The notes below the pieces were generated by a model. That model did no database searches, was not told the DNA's origin, and worked only from the letters and a program-made list of their open reading frames with translations. Below are positions 24,991 through 34,049 of a DNA stretch of 64,000 nt, in pieces. Both the position numbers and the translations under genes were made by a program. Origin of the DNA: DAOSCP01 sp035379625 (GTDB lineage: Bacteria; Bacteroidota; Ignavibacteria; Ignavibacteriales; DAOSCP01); assembly GCA_035379625.1 (NCBI GenBank), contig DAOSVM010000005.1:1-64000 (forward strand), written 5' to 3'. Each line of letters begins with the position of its first letter. Position 1 is the stretch's first letter.

Positions 24991-26769
24991 ATGAAAAGAC
25001 TAAAAATGCTTCTTTCATTGTTATTTATTTTTAATGTTATTTTTGCACAAAATGAAATCGATGAAGCAAAAAAATTGATAAATCAGGAAAAATATGAAAA
25101 AGCAAAACAGATACTTACTAATTATGTTTCTGCAAAACCAAAAGATGGAAAAGGATATTTCTATTTAGGAGAAATTGAATATAAAATGTCACTTCAAGGT
25201 GAAGAAGGTACAAGAAATGAAAATATGTTAAATAATGCTAAAAACTATTATTTAATTGGTATTAAAAAGGATAAAAGATTTGATTTAAATTACTACGGTG
25301 CTGCCAAAATATATGCTCTATTAAAAAATAATGATTCAGTTAAAATATTAACAGAAAAAGGTCTTGATTACACTAAAGATATTGAAAATGTTTCTGAATT
25401 GTTAAATTCCTTTAACGTTTTCTTAGAAATTGAAAATGTTAATTTAGATAAAGCAAAAGAAATTCTTGATGTTGCTAATGAATTAGATAGAAAAGAAGTT
25501 CAGCAATCAAAAGGACAAAAGAAAAGAAATGCTGCTATTTTTATTGCTTATGGCGATTTGTATACTAAGTTAGGTAATTCTCAAAAAGCATTAGAAAATT
25601 ACAAATCTGCTATAAATTTTGATGAAACATTTGCACTAGGTTACTATTATTATGGAGAATATTACTTTAAAGCAAGAGCATATGATGCCGCAAAAGAACA
25701 ATTCGAATTGTGTATACAATATGATCCTACTTTCTCAAAAGCCTTTAAAGGATTAGCTGATATTTATAATGTCAAAGGTATTGAAGCAAAAGGCCAAGGT
25801 AATGATGATAAAGCTAAGGAATATTACTCTAAATTTAAGGAATATTATGATCAGTATTTATTATGGTCAGAGCCTACTTTTGAAAATCAGTTGTATTATG
25901 CTACTAGAGCAGTTATTTTTGATGATTATGAAAAAGCTCTTGAAATTGGTTTAAATCTTGATCCACAATTCCCTAATAATTATAGAGTTTTGAGATTATT
26001 AGCATTTGGTTATAGCAAAAAAGGTGAATTCAAATTAGCCGCTGAAAGTTATGAAAAATTCTTTAAATACGCTCCAGCTGAAAAGATTAATGCTGTAGAC
26101 TATGAGGCATATGCAAGATATTTAATGTCAGGTAGTGATAATGATATACCTAATAGACTATCTATTGCTGAAGATGCTGTCAATAAAGCTTTAAAATTGG
26201 ATAACAATAAAGTTTATCTATATAGAGAATTAGCTATTGCATATCAGAAAGTTAATAATATTGTTAAAGCTATTGAATATTTTGAAAAGGTTAAAGGAAC
26301 TGGTAAAGTTATTTTTAATGATTATTATCTTTTAGGAAATCTATATTTAGCAGATGCTAAATATGATAAAGCTATTGAAAATTTCGACAAAATGATTGAA
26401 TTAAGACCTGAAGAACCAATGGGATATTATTTCAAAGCTTCTGCTGTTTCTCGTCAAGATACAGTAAATGGTTTTGATAATGCTATTCCAATTTATAATA
26501 AATTCTTGGAAATAGCTAAACCCGATAAAAATGCAAAACAAATTGCTGAAGTTAATTTTTCATTTGGTGGATATTATTATTCAAAGTTTTATAATGCTGT
26601 AAGAGCTAAAAAAGTTGATGTACCTTTCTTGAAAGATGTTACTGCAAAAGCTGTAGAATATTTGAATAAAGCATATTCACTTGACCCAACTAACCAAACT
26701 GCAAAACAATGGCTAGATGATATAGAAAAAACTAAAAAAGATAAAAAGTATCAGAAATATTTTAACTAA
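24991..26769 (+). CDS. Exported multi-TPR protein of the Ton operon
   Basis: A 592-residue secreted or periplasmic protein with a signal peptide (MKRLKMLLSLLFIFNVIFA) and then tetratricopeptide repeats along nearly the whole length. Examples are KLINQEKYEKAKQILTNYV, AIFIAYGDLYTKLGNSQKAL and YYLLGNLYLADAKYDKAIEN. TPRs are protein-binding scaffolds. TTGGAG supports the ATG at 24991; an in-frame TTG at 24979 lies within that signal. As last gene of the operon, followed by a terminator, it probably works with the Ton motor in the periplasm. The partner is unknown. Confidence 0.85.
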   Translation: MKRLKMLLSLLFIFNVIFAQNEIDEAKKLINQEKYEKAKQILTNYVSAKPKDGKGYFYLGEIEYKMSLQGEEGTRNENMLNNAKNYYLIGIKKDKRFDLNYYGAAKIYALLKNNDSVKILTEKGLDYTKDIENVSELLNSFNVFLEIENVNLDKAKEILDVANELDRKEVQQSKGQKKRNAAIFIAYGDLYTKLGNSQKALENYKSAINFDETFALGYYYYGEYYFKARAYDAAKEQFELCIQYDPTFSKAFKGLADIYNVKGIEAKGQGNDDKAKEYYSKFKEYYDQYLLWSEPTFENQLYYATRAVIFDDYEKALEIGLNLDPQFPNNYRVLRLLAFGYSKKGEFKLAAESYEKFFKYAPAEKINAVDYEAYARYLMSGSDNDIPNRLSIAEDAVNKALKLDNNKVYLYRELAIAYQKVNNIVKAIEYFEKVKGTGKVIFNDYYLLGNLYLADAKYDKAIENFDKMIELRPEEPMGYYFKASAVSRQDTVNGFDNAIPIYNKFLEIAKPDKNAKQIAEVNFSFGGYYYSKFYNAVRAKKVDVPFLKDVTAKAVEYLNKAYSLDPTNQTAKQWLDDIEKTKKDKKYQKYFN

Positions 26770-26777
26770 TATTTTTC

Positions 26778-26808
26778 AAGACGCATTTTTTAATGCGTCT
26801 TTAATTTT
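26778..26808 (+). terminator. Terminator of the Ton operon
   Basis: The stem AAGACGCATT / AATGCGTCTT with a T loop is followed by AATTTTTT, 9 bases after the TPR gene stop codon. Confidence 0.75.
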
Positions 26809-26830
26809 TTAATTTAATAAGGATATAAAA

Positions 26831-27238
26831 ATGGATAATCTTTTCAAAAAAGAACATTATGAGCTATTGTTAAAAGCAATTAGTTCTTACAAAGTAATTT
26901 TAGATGTTGTTTCAGATGATGAGCTTGCAAAAAATAAATTAGATGACATTCTGGATGATTTATATTCATTACATGAAAAATATGGAGTAGATGAGGATAA
27001 ATTAGAAGATATTCAAGAAGAATTTGAACAAATGATAGAGGAATATAATACTTTAAATGCTTCTCTTTTAATTGCTAATGAAATTGCAATTGGTAAGATG
27101 ACTAAAAAGTATGGTAAGGATTTAGAAAATATCACTGATGAAGCAGTTGAAAATGAATTTATGCCATTAATCAGTGAAATATTAAAGGATATTAACGAAA
27201 ACGGAGTTCAAAAATATTTAAACTATGACGCAAAATAA
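26831..27238 (+). CDS. Unknown small acidic helical protein
   Basis: A 135-residue protein I do not recognise. It is strongly acidic (runs such as DDELAKNKLDDILDDLY and EDKLEDIQEEFEQMIEEY) and predicted to be all helix, perhaps coiled coil, with no signal or membrane segment. AAGGA lies upstream of the ATG. Its last 14 bases overlap the start of the RNA methyltransferase gene, so the two are likely translated together. This could hint at a role in RNA modification or translation, but nothing in the sequence proves it. Confidence 0.7.
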   Translation: MDNLFKKEHYELLLKAISSYKVILDVVSDDELAKNKLDDILDDLYSLHEKYGVDEDKLEDIQEEFEQMIEEYNTLNASLLIANEIAIGKMTKKYGKDLENITDEAVENEFMPLISEILKDINENGVQKYLNYDAK

Positions 27239-28646
27239 TATTAGTTCTCATATTGATAATTATTTTATTGAAGTTTACGGACAAGATTACTTAAATAGTT
27301 ATTACAAATATATAAATCAACCTATTGTTGATTATATTCGTGTTAGAAATAATATTAATTACGATATAGAAAAAAGGTTGTATGATTATAATATTATTGT
27401 TGAAAAATTCATCGATAATATTTACAAAGTTAAAAATGACCCAAATAATTATATCGGAAAAACTATTGAATTTGTAATAGGTGATTATTATATTCAAAGT
27501 TTATCTTCAATGTTGCCTCCATATGTTTTGAATCCTACTAAGGGTGAAAAAGTAGTTGATTTATGTGCCGCTCCAGGATCTAAAACTACTCAAATTTCTG
27601 AAATGATGGATTATTCTGGATTTTTAGTAGCTAATGAAATTGATATAAAAAGAGTTAAAACTTTAGCACATAATCTTGATAAATATAAAGCTTATAATAC
27701 AGCTATTATGATAAATCGTGGCGAACTTTTGAGTAAATATTTTGATGATGAATTTGATAAAGTATTAGCTGATGTCCCGTGTACAGGTTTGGGAATTTTG
27801 AACAAAAAGAATGAGATTAAGAATTGGTGGTCAAAAAAAATAGTTGATGCAATTTTAGATATACAATATAAATTGCTGCTTGCTGCAATAAGAGTAGCTA
27901 AAGTAGGTGGGACTATTGTCTATTCTACTTGTTCATTGACTATTGAAGAAAATGAATATATTGTTGATAAAATTTTAAAAAATTATCCTGTTGAAGTTAT
28001 AGATTTTGATTTGCCAGTACCTAGCCATCCTTCAAAATTAGAATATAAAGGTGACCAGTATAATCCGGAATTGTTAAAAGCAAAGCGTACTTTTCCTTGG
28101 GAAATTCAATCTGAAGGGTTTTATATTTGTAAGTTGAGAAAAATTGATAAACTTGATGCAAAAGAAAAATTTTCAAAAGTTGATAAGCCAAATGATTATT
28201 TCTATTTTGGAAATAATAAAAATAGTGATTACATTAAATATCTTGCAGATTATTTTGGTCTTGATTATGGATTATTTTCTGATAAATTGTTTTTAATTCG
28301 TGGAAATGATATTTATATGTCAACTATTGAAACTCCAGTTGAATACTTAAATTATTTTAACAGGACAGGTATTAAAATTGGAACTATAAATAAATTCGAT
28401 CAAATAGTTCCACATACGTATTTTACACAAATATTTTCGAATAAAATAGCAAATAATATTGTTGATGTAGACAGTTTGCAATTAAAAAATTATTTAATGG
28501 GAAGTAACTTTAATATTGACGCAGATAATGGATATAAAGTTGTAAGATATAATGGTAATATGATTGGAACAATAATAGTTAAAGATAAAACAGCAAAAAG
28601 TCAATTCCCCAAATCAAAAAGATCTCAGGATATAATTATAAAATAG
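27225..28646 (+). CDS. RsmB/RsmF-type RNA cytosine-C5 methyltransferase
   Basis: A 473-residue SAM-dependent enzyme of the NOL1/NOP2/Fmu family. Motif I is DLCAAPGSKTTQ. The motif IV catalytic loop is DVPCTGLG, and motif VI STCSLTIEENEY carries the nucleophilic Cys. A C-terminal region of about 150 residues after the catalytic domain matches the RsmF/NSUN-like RNA-recruiting part. It probably makes 5-methylcytosine in rRNA or tRNA; which base cannot be told. The start overlaps the preceding gene, and serS follows 8 bp downstream, consistent with a translation-related operon. Confidence 0.9.
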   Translation: MTQNNISSHIDNYFIEVYGQDYLNSYYKYINQPIVDYIRVRNNINYDIEKRLYDYNIIVEKFIDNIYKVKNDPNNYIGKTIEFVIGDYYIQSLSSMLPPYVLNPTKGEKVVDLCAAPGSKTTQISEMMDYSGFLVANEIDIKRVKTLAHNLDKYKAYNTAIMINRGELLSKYFDDEFDKVLADVPCTGLGILNKKNEIKNWWSKKIVDAILDIQYKLLLAAIRVAKVGGTIVYSTCSLTIEENEYIVDKILKNYPVEVIDFDLPVPSHPSKLEYKGDQYNPELLKAKRTFPWEIQSEGFYICKLRKIDKLDAKEKFSKVDKPNDYFYFGNNKNSDYIKYLADYFGLDYGLFSDKLFLIRGNDIYMSTIETPVEYLNYFNRTGIKIGTINKFDQIVPHTYFTQIFSNKIANNIVDVDSLQLKNYLMGSNFNIDADNGYKVVRYNGNMIGTIIVKDKTAKSQFPKSKRSQDIIIK

Positions 28647-28654
28647 AGGTTCTT

Positions 28655-29935
28655 ATGTTAGATATTAAATTCATTAGACAAAATTCAGATTTAGTAAAAC
28701 AAGCAATAAAAAATAAGAACGAGAAAGACAGAATTGATGAATTATTGGAATTAGATAAGAAAAGACGTGAGATTTTAAGTAAAGTAGAAGAATTAAAAGC
28801 TTATCAGAATAGGGTATCAAAAGAAATAGCACAATTAAAGAAAGAGAATAAAGATACAACAGAAATATTCGCAAAAATGAAAAGTATTTCTGACGAAATT
28901 AAGTCTTTAGATGATGAAGTTAAGGATTTGGAAGTTAAAATTGATGAGATATTACGTTGGACACCTAATATGCCACATTCTTCTGTGCCAGTTGGCAAAA
29001 GTTCTGAAGATAATGTAGAAGTGAGACGATGGATCCCCGAAGGAATGAATATTGAAAATAAGAAAGATAATGTTTTAGATCATATTGAACTCGGTAAAAA
29101 ATTAAGCATTTTAGATTTTGAAAGAGGTGCAAAAATATCAGGCTCTGGATTTCCACTATATAAAGGTAAAGGTGCTACTTTAGAAAGAGCTTTGATTAAT
29201 TTTATGTTAGATTATCATTTGGAAAAACATGGTTATAGTGAAATTTTTCCACCATTTTTAGTAAATCGAGATTCTATGCGAGGTACTGGACAATTGCCAA
29301 AAATGGAAGAAGATATGTATTGTATTACAAAAGATGATTTATTCCCTGTTCCAACTGCAGAAGTACCTATTACAAATATTCATAGAGAAGAAATATTAAA
29401 CGAAGATGATTTACCTTTGTATTATGTTGGTTATTCAGCATGTTTTAGGAGAGAAGCTGGTTCATATGGTAAAGAAAGTAAAGGTTTTTTACGTGTTCAT
29501 CAATTTAATAAAGTAGAAATGGTTAAATTTTCAAAACCAGAAAATTCGTATGATGAATTAGAAAAATTGGTGAACGATGCTGAAGATATTCTTAAAGCTT
29601 TAAAAATTCCTTATAGAGTATTGTTGCTCTGCACAGGAGATTTAAGTTTTTCAGCTGCGAAATGTTATGATATTGAAACATGGTCGCCAGCTGAAAATAG
29701 ATGGTTAGAGGCTTCATCTTGTAGTAATTTTGAGGCATTCCAAGCTAGGAGAGCAAATATAAGATTTAGAAGAAAAGGAGATAAAAAGGTTGAATATGTT
29801 CATACATTGAATGGTTCAGGGCTAGCAACTAGTAGATTAATGGTTTCGATACTGGAAAATTATCAACAAGATGATGGTTCAATTGTTGTACCTGAGGTTT
29901 TAAGACCATATACTAAATTTGATATTATTCAATAA
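28655..29935 (+). CDS. serS: Seryl-tRNA synthetase
   Basis: A 426-residue class II aminoacyl-tRNA synthetase that charges tRNA-Ser. The N-terminal antiparallel coiled-coil arm (residues about 30-105, rich in Lys and Glu) binds the long variable arm of tRNA-Ser. The catalytic domain shows GTGQLPKMEEDMY, PVPTAEVPITN, the motif 2 loop FRREAGSYGKESKG and motif 3 GSGLATSRLMVSILEN. Length and order are standard. GAGGT lies before the ATG. The cognate tRNA-Ser(GCT) gene is at 44632-44723. Confidence 0.98.
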   Translation: MLDIKFIRQNSDLVKQAIKNKNEKDRIDELLELDKKRREILSKVEELKAYQNRVSKEIAQLKKENKDTTEIFAKMKSISDEIKSLDDEVKDLEVKIDEILRWTPNMPHSSVPVGKSSEDNVEVRRWIPEGMNIENKKDNVLDHIELGKKLSILDFERGAKISGSGFPLYKGKGATLERALINFMLDYHLEKHGYSEIFPPFLVNRDSMRGTGQLPKMEEDMYCITKDDLFPVPTAEVPITNIHREEILNEDDLPLYYVGYSACFRREAGSYGKESKGFLRVHQFNKVEMVKFSKPENSYDELEKLVNDAEDILKALKIPYRVLLLCTGDLSFSAAKCYDIETWSPAENRWLEASSCSNFEAFQARRANIRFRRKGDKKVEYVHTLNGSGLATSRLMVSILENYQQDDGSIVVPEVLRPYTKFDIIQ

Positions 29936-29995
29936 TGTACGAATGATACATTATTAAATAAAGCAAGCGAGCATAAGCAAGCTTGCTTTATTTTT
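29931..29995 (+). terminator. Two tandem hairpins ending the serS transcript
   Basis: The first hairpin AATAATGTA / TACATTATT (29931-29955) overlaps the serS stop codon. The second, AAAGCAAGC / GCTTGCTTT (29960-29989), is followed by TTTTTAT and looks like the true terminator. Repeat element D begins 7 bases further on. Confidence 0.8.
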
Positions 29996-30001
29996 ATTCA
30001 T

Positions 30002-30515
30002 TAGCTCAGACAGTGTAAGTTTATGCCTCTTGCAGCTTGATGAAAGCTGCAAGAGGCCAGCGGGCCGGTAAGGGCTCGCTAAAATTTTTCTAATAGCTCA
30101 TTTACAAGGGGGAATAAAATCCTATTGACAGCGTTGTTGGAGAGCAAAGGTTGTAAATTATGGTATATCATAATTACAAATATATAGATTATACAATTAT
30201 ATTGTAAAAACAAATATATTTTCAAAAATTTAATTATATCGTTAATACAAATATATTGTAAATACAAATATATTTTGTATAATTGCCATTATATCGTAAT
30301 TACAATTATATCGAAGATACGAATATATTATATGAATTTTAAAATTTTCAACCTACATATAAAACTTACTTCAATAATTATTTGTATAAAAATATAAATG
30401 TTGTAAGTGGTAGATAATATGGTAGATAAAGGGGGATAATTAGAATAATTTTTGGGCTTTAGCCCGCCCGTGCGCCTTCGTGCGCACGGGCTTTATGCTT
30501 ATACCGTCTGAGCTA
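30002..30515. repeat. Complete repeat element, copy D, inverted relative to B
   Basis: A 514-bp non-coding element between serS and the SGNH lipoprotein gene. Terminal inverted repeats lie at 30002-30022 (TAGCTCAGACAGTGTAAGTT...) and 30495-30515 (...TATACCGTCTGAGCTA). Here the right-end hairpins come first: GCCTCTTGCAGCTT...AAGCTGCAAGAGGC at 30025-30057, and a slightly imperfect AGCGGGCC...GGGCTCGCT at 30059-30080. The left-end hairpin GCCCGTGCGC...GCGCACGGGC is last (30466-30491). Three AT-rich units, reading on the minus strand, end at 30328, 30273 and 30219, about 55 bp apart. The inner sequences are diverged from B and C but alignable. Confidence 0.85.
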
Positions 30516-30548
30516 AGGAAAAGATTCTTTTTAGTGGAGCTCTTATTT

Positions 30549-31856
30549 TTAAAAAAGTATATTGAATTTATCGTTGTTAAATATTGGAATTATATTGTTA
30601 TTAGAGTTGTATTTTTGTAATATTATACTTCCGGGGATAGTAGCAACATTTATTAAAGGTATATTAGCATTATATTTCGAGTTTATGGCCTTTATGATTT
30701 CATTTGCTATAATTGCTTGTCCTTGGCTGGTAGGATGTACGCCATCAAGACTAAATAAGTTTCCAGTTAGATATTTTGTAGAAAATCTTACACCATTGAA
30801 TAATACTCCGTTTGTGGATGTTGCAATATTGTTTAAAACTGAGTTTATATCTACGAGTGTGAAGCCCTTGGCAGATGCTAATGTAGCAATTGTTGAATTA
30901 TATTGAGCTATGATATTTTTAGCTGTTGCCACTTCTGCGCTATCAAGAACATATTTATCAGGTAGTGGATTAGATGGTGAGAGACCTTTTCCTGCAGCTA
31001 TTTCACTTTTAGAAGTTAAGGTAAGAAAATCTTTACCAAGTTTTAATTGTTTGGTAGTACCGCCTACAATGCCGTATAAATTAATTAAAGAACCATCAGC
31101 TGGATTTTGGACCACTGGTGGAACTGTTGTGAAAAATGGAATTGATAAAACATCTGGTATATTTAACACCACAACTTGAGCATTTAAGGAGGCAATACTA
31201 TCAACTAACTGAGAATATAAAAATTGGAAGTTAGCAACAGGAGTGTAAGGTACTGTTCCGCCTGATGTAGCATATCCTAAAATATCATTATTACCGATCC
31301 ATAAAATAACAAAAGTTGGTTTTAATGATTTGGCTTGAGAAAATTGAGAACCTTTGCCTCTTAAAATCAGATCGAACATCGGATTTGGTGATCCACCATA
31401 GATAGCAGCATAACAATTAGAAGAAGATGTAGCATTTATAATATCGTATAAAGTTGCACCAGGAATGCCTAAGTTGTTGTAAGCTTTTGGGTAATTAGAA
31501 TTTAATGGAGACCCTGAAGCAGTATTATAAACAATTTCAGCTGTACCTTTATTTAAATCAACGGATTTAACTTCCATTCTATTGCCTGTTCCGGGGTCTG
31601 AAATATAAGGTATTTCATAAGTAGTACCAACCTGTTTGGCAATTAATGCGCCATATGAATATTTTTGAGCAGATTCAAATAAAGTGCCTGATTGATAACC
31701 AGCTGTTAAACTATTTCCTATTGTTACAAAGGTTGTAAAATTAGCTGATCCATTTTCTACGATAGGGGCAGAAAGATTTGATCTATCTTCACAAGATGTA
31801 AGTAAAAAGGAAATTATAAATAGTTTAAGATATATTAAAATTTTTATTTTTTTCAT
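30549..31856 (-). CDS. SGNH/GDSL-hydrolase lipoprotein
   Basis: A 435-residue lipoprotein. The lipobox LLTSC places the acylated Cys at residue 22. The SGNH esterase blocks are all visible: GNSLTAGY (Ser49), a Gly in NNLGIPGAT, the Asn in WIGNNDILGYA and the Asp-His pair in DGVHPTSQGQ. Enzymes of this family cleave esters of lipids or acetylated sugars; the substrate here is unknown. AGGTG precedes the start. The FadL-type porin gene ends 13 bases upstream on the same strand, so the two are probably one operon. This suggests, but does not prove, a role in handling lipids or hydrophobic esters. Confidence 0.88.
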   Translation of the reverse strand: MKKIKILIYLKLFIISFLLTSCEDRSNLSAPIVENGSANFTTFVTIGNSLTAGYQSGTLFESAQKYSYGALIAKQVGTTYEIPYISDPGTGNRMEVKSVDLNKGTAEIVYNTASGSPLNSNYPKAYNNLGIPGATLYDIINATSSSNCYAAIYGGSPNPMFDLILRGKGSQFSQAKSLKPTFVILWIGNNDILGYATSGGTVPYTPVANFQFLYSQLVDSIASLNAQVVVLNIPDVLSIPFFTTVPPVVQNPADGSLINLYGIVGGTTKQLKLGKDFLTLTSKSEIAAGKGLSPSNPLPDKYVLDSAEVATAKNIIAQYNSTIATLASAKGFTLVDINSVLNNIATSTNGVLFNGVRFSTKYLTGNLFSLDGVHPTSQGQAIIANEIIKAINSKYNANIPLINVATIPGSIILQKYNSNNNIIPIFNNDKFNILF

Positions 31857-31869
31857 GTTTCACCTACTA

Positions 31870-33102
31870 TTAAAACGAATAATTTAATGTTAGACTAAAT
31901 AAATGAGCATAGCTGTTATAGACGCCATTGAAAGGAGCGATTGCTCCAGCAATACCTGAATAGTTGATTTCAGAATTTGTTATTTTTCTTTCTTCCATTC
32001 TCAAGAAAAGATATGATAAATCTAATTGAATATTCTCATTAAATTTGTAACCAAAACCTGCACTATATCCCATTCTATTTGCATCTGGTAATGTAGGATC
32101 GAGATGTTCATCTTTTACAGGGGATTTATCATAATATATTCCAGCATAGAGATTCAAAATGTCATTTACATTATAATCAAGACCGAATCTAATTATATAT
32201 GAATTATTGTAACCACGATAGGATTTGGATTCTAAGTTACTTTCATTAAATTTGATATTTAAACTGTCGTAAGAAGACCATCCAACATATTGATAGTCGC
32301 AACTTAATAATAAGTTGTCAAATTTGTAAGCAACACCTACAGAAAGATTTACAGGAGTAGTCAATTTTGCTGATGTTTTTCCGGAAGGTAATTTTCCAGC
32401 TAATTGAGCAGGAGCGACCTTTGATGTAGTGCCAGAAAATTCATATTTTACTTTACTTCTGTATCCTAAACCGAAGCTTAAATTATCAGTCGGTTTATAA
32501 AGAATACCAAATGCGTAACCGAGTGATTGATCATCACCAGTAATTTTAACTTGTCCGTCTGTTGTAGAAAATGGGGCAAGATTGACATTTTTTCTAATTA
32601 AAACATCAGCATAGTTGTAATTTATACCAGCTGATAAAGAGAGATTATCAAAAATTTTATATGCAACAACTGGTTGTAAAGAAAATACTCTGATTTCAAT
32701 TTCAGTAGTGATATATCTGCCAATCCAATTGTCATCCCATTTAGTACCAAGACCAAAAGGATTGCCTAAACCTATACCAAAAGAAAGATTATCATCGTAT
32801 TTATAAGTAAATTGACCGATAATTGGTGTGAAAATTTGGTCTTTGAGTTTATATTCAGTGATATTAGGAGAAACACCACGAAAAGTTGAGCCAAGGGTGA
32901 TAATATTTGACCCAATTGATAATTGTGTACCGTTAAGTTGTGTTATGCCTGCAGGATTGAAAAAAATTGCTGTTGGAGTATTAGCAACAGCTGTAAATGC
33001 TCCACCCATTCCCATAGCTTTAGCTCCGAATTCATTCAATTGGAAGCCACTTGCGAATAATGATGAAGCGATAAACAAAAAAACAAGAAATTTTTGTTTC
33101 AT
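31870..33102 (-). CDS. OmpP1/FadL-family outer-membrane transporter
   Basis: A 410-residue outer-membrane beta-barrel with a signal peptide ending FASGFQ. The mature N-terminus has the FadL hallmark FGAKAMGMGGAFTAVANTPTA followed by IFFNPAGITQL. The body is an alternating strand pattern ending in an aromatic residue (LTLNYSF), as expected for outer-membrane insertion. FadL proteins take up long-chain fatty acids and other hydrophobic compounds by lateral diffusion. AAGGAG lies before the ATG. It is upstream of and co-directional with the SGNH lipoprotein gene. Confidence 0.93.
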   Translation of the reverse strand: MKQKFLVFLFIASSLFASGFQLNEFGAKAMGMGGAFTAVANTPTAIFFNPAGITQLNGTQLSIGSNIITLGSTFRGVSPNITEYKLKDQIFTPIIGQFTYKYDDNLSFGIGLGNPFGLGTKWDDNWIGRYITTEIEIRVFSLQPVVAYKIFDNLSLSAGINYNYADVLIRKNVNLAPFSTTDGQVKITGDDQSLGYAFGILYKPTDNLSFGLGYRSKVKYEFSGTTSKVAPAQLAGKLPSGKTSAKLTTPVNLSVGVAYKFDNLLLSCDYQYVGWSSYDSLNIKFNESNLESKSYRGYNNSYIIRFGLDYNVNDILNLYAGIYYDKSPVKDEHLDPTLPDANRMGYSAGFGYKFNENIQLDLSYLFLRMEERKITNSEINYSGIAGAIAPFNGVYNSYAHLFSLTLNYSF

Positions 33103-33208
33103 TACTTCTCCTTAATAAATAATTAGTTTTGACATACAAAAATAACTAATATGAAGCAGAAAGTTTAATTAAGTATTCATTAAGGAGAAGTCTAAAATGA
33201 ATGGTTAT

Positions 33209-33880
33209 TTAATTATTGTTTTTTAATTTATTTATTTTATCCCTTAAAATAGCAGCGCGTTCGTAATCTTCTTTTTCGAGAGCTTCTCGTAATTGTATTT
33301 CAAGAAATGAGATATCATCAGACGAATTTGATGATAGTTCTAAATCATTATCATTTTTAGAAATTTTCCTTAAAAACGGTTCATCCTCATCTTCATCATC
33401 ATTTTGTTGAATTCTATCTTCATCATAATCATCATTATTTAATGAGTTAGCTTGAGGAAATTGGGTATTTTCAGGTGGTTCAAATGCAACTTTATCCATT
33501 ACATCATCGTATATGTATATAGGGGAACCAGTTCGTAGGGCAAGAGCAATTGCATCACTTGGGCGAGCATCGATTTCAATACGTAAACCAGATTGTTCAA
33601 TTATAATGTTAGCAAAAAAGGTATTATCTCTCAAATCAACTATATTAACTTCTATAACTTCACCACCCAATGTTGTGATCACGTTTTTTAATAAATCGTG
33701 GGTTAAAGGTCTCGGTACGTTATAACCTTCAAGTTCCAACGCAATAGCATGTGCTTCAGCACCACCAATAATAATTGGTATTCTTTTATTTGAATTAATA
33801 GCTTTTAAAATAAGTGCATAACCGCCGCTGCTTGTAGATGTTGTAGATAATCCAAAAACAACTACTTCTGTTTTATCCAT
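33209..33880 (-). CDS. Bifunctional nuclease (DUF151) domain protein with C-terminal UVR motif
   Basis: A 223-residue cytoplasmic protein. Residues 1-135 match the DUF151/bifunctional nuclease family (IPIIIGGAEAHAIALELEG, RPLTHDLLKNVI, IDARPSDAIALALRTGSPIY). A very acidic linker follows at about 145-175. The end is a UVR motif (LREALEKEDYERAAILRDKI) like those of UvrB, UvrC and ClpC, which mediate protein contacts. TTGGAG lies before the ATG. Some family members in plants have RNase/DNase activity; the bacterial role is unsettled. ClpC in this window also carries a UVR motif. Confidence 0.88.
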   Translation of the reverse strand: MDKTEVVVFGLSTTSTSSGGYALILKAINSNKRIPIIIGGAEAHAIALELEGYNVPRPLTHDLLKNVITTLGGEVIEVNIVDLRDNTFFANIIIEQSGLRIEIDARPSDAIALALRTGSPIYIYDDVMDKVAFEPPENTQFPQANSLNNDDYDEDRIQQNDDEDEDEPFLRKISKNDNDLELSSNSSDDISFLEIQLREALEKEDYERAAILRDKINKLKNNN

Positions 33881-34049
33881 TTCAAAATCTCCAATTTAAA
33901 TTATAAGTATAATGAAAAAAAATGTTTTTACAAAATTATATTGTATAAAATTAATTTGTCTTATGATAATAATTTTATTAAACTATTAACAAAAATTTTC
34001 GAAAATAAATAAATTAGGTAAATTTAATCCAACAACACATGGAGGTGTG

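Noticed and set aside
33197..33226. Nine-codon reading frame with a good AAGGAG site (MNGYLIIVF)
   Set aside because: Too short, overlaps the end of the opposite-strand nuclease gene, and has no sign of conservation.
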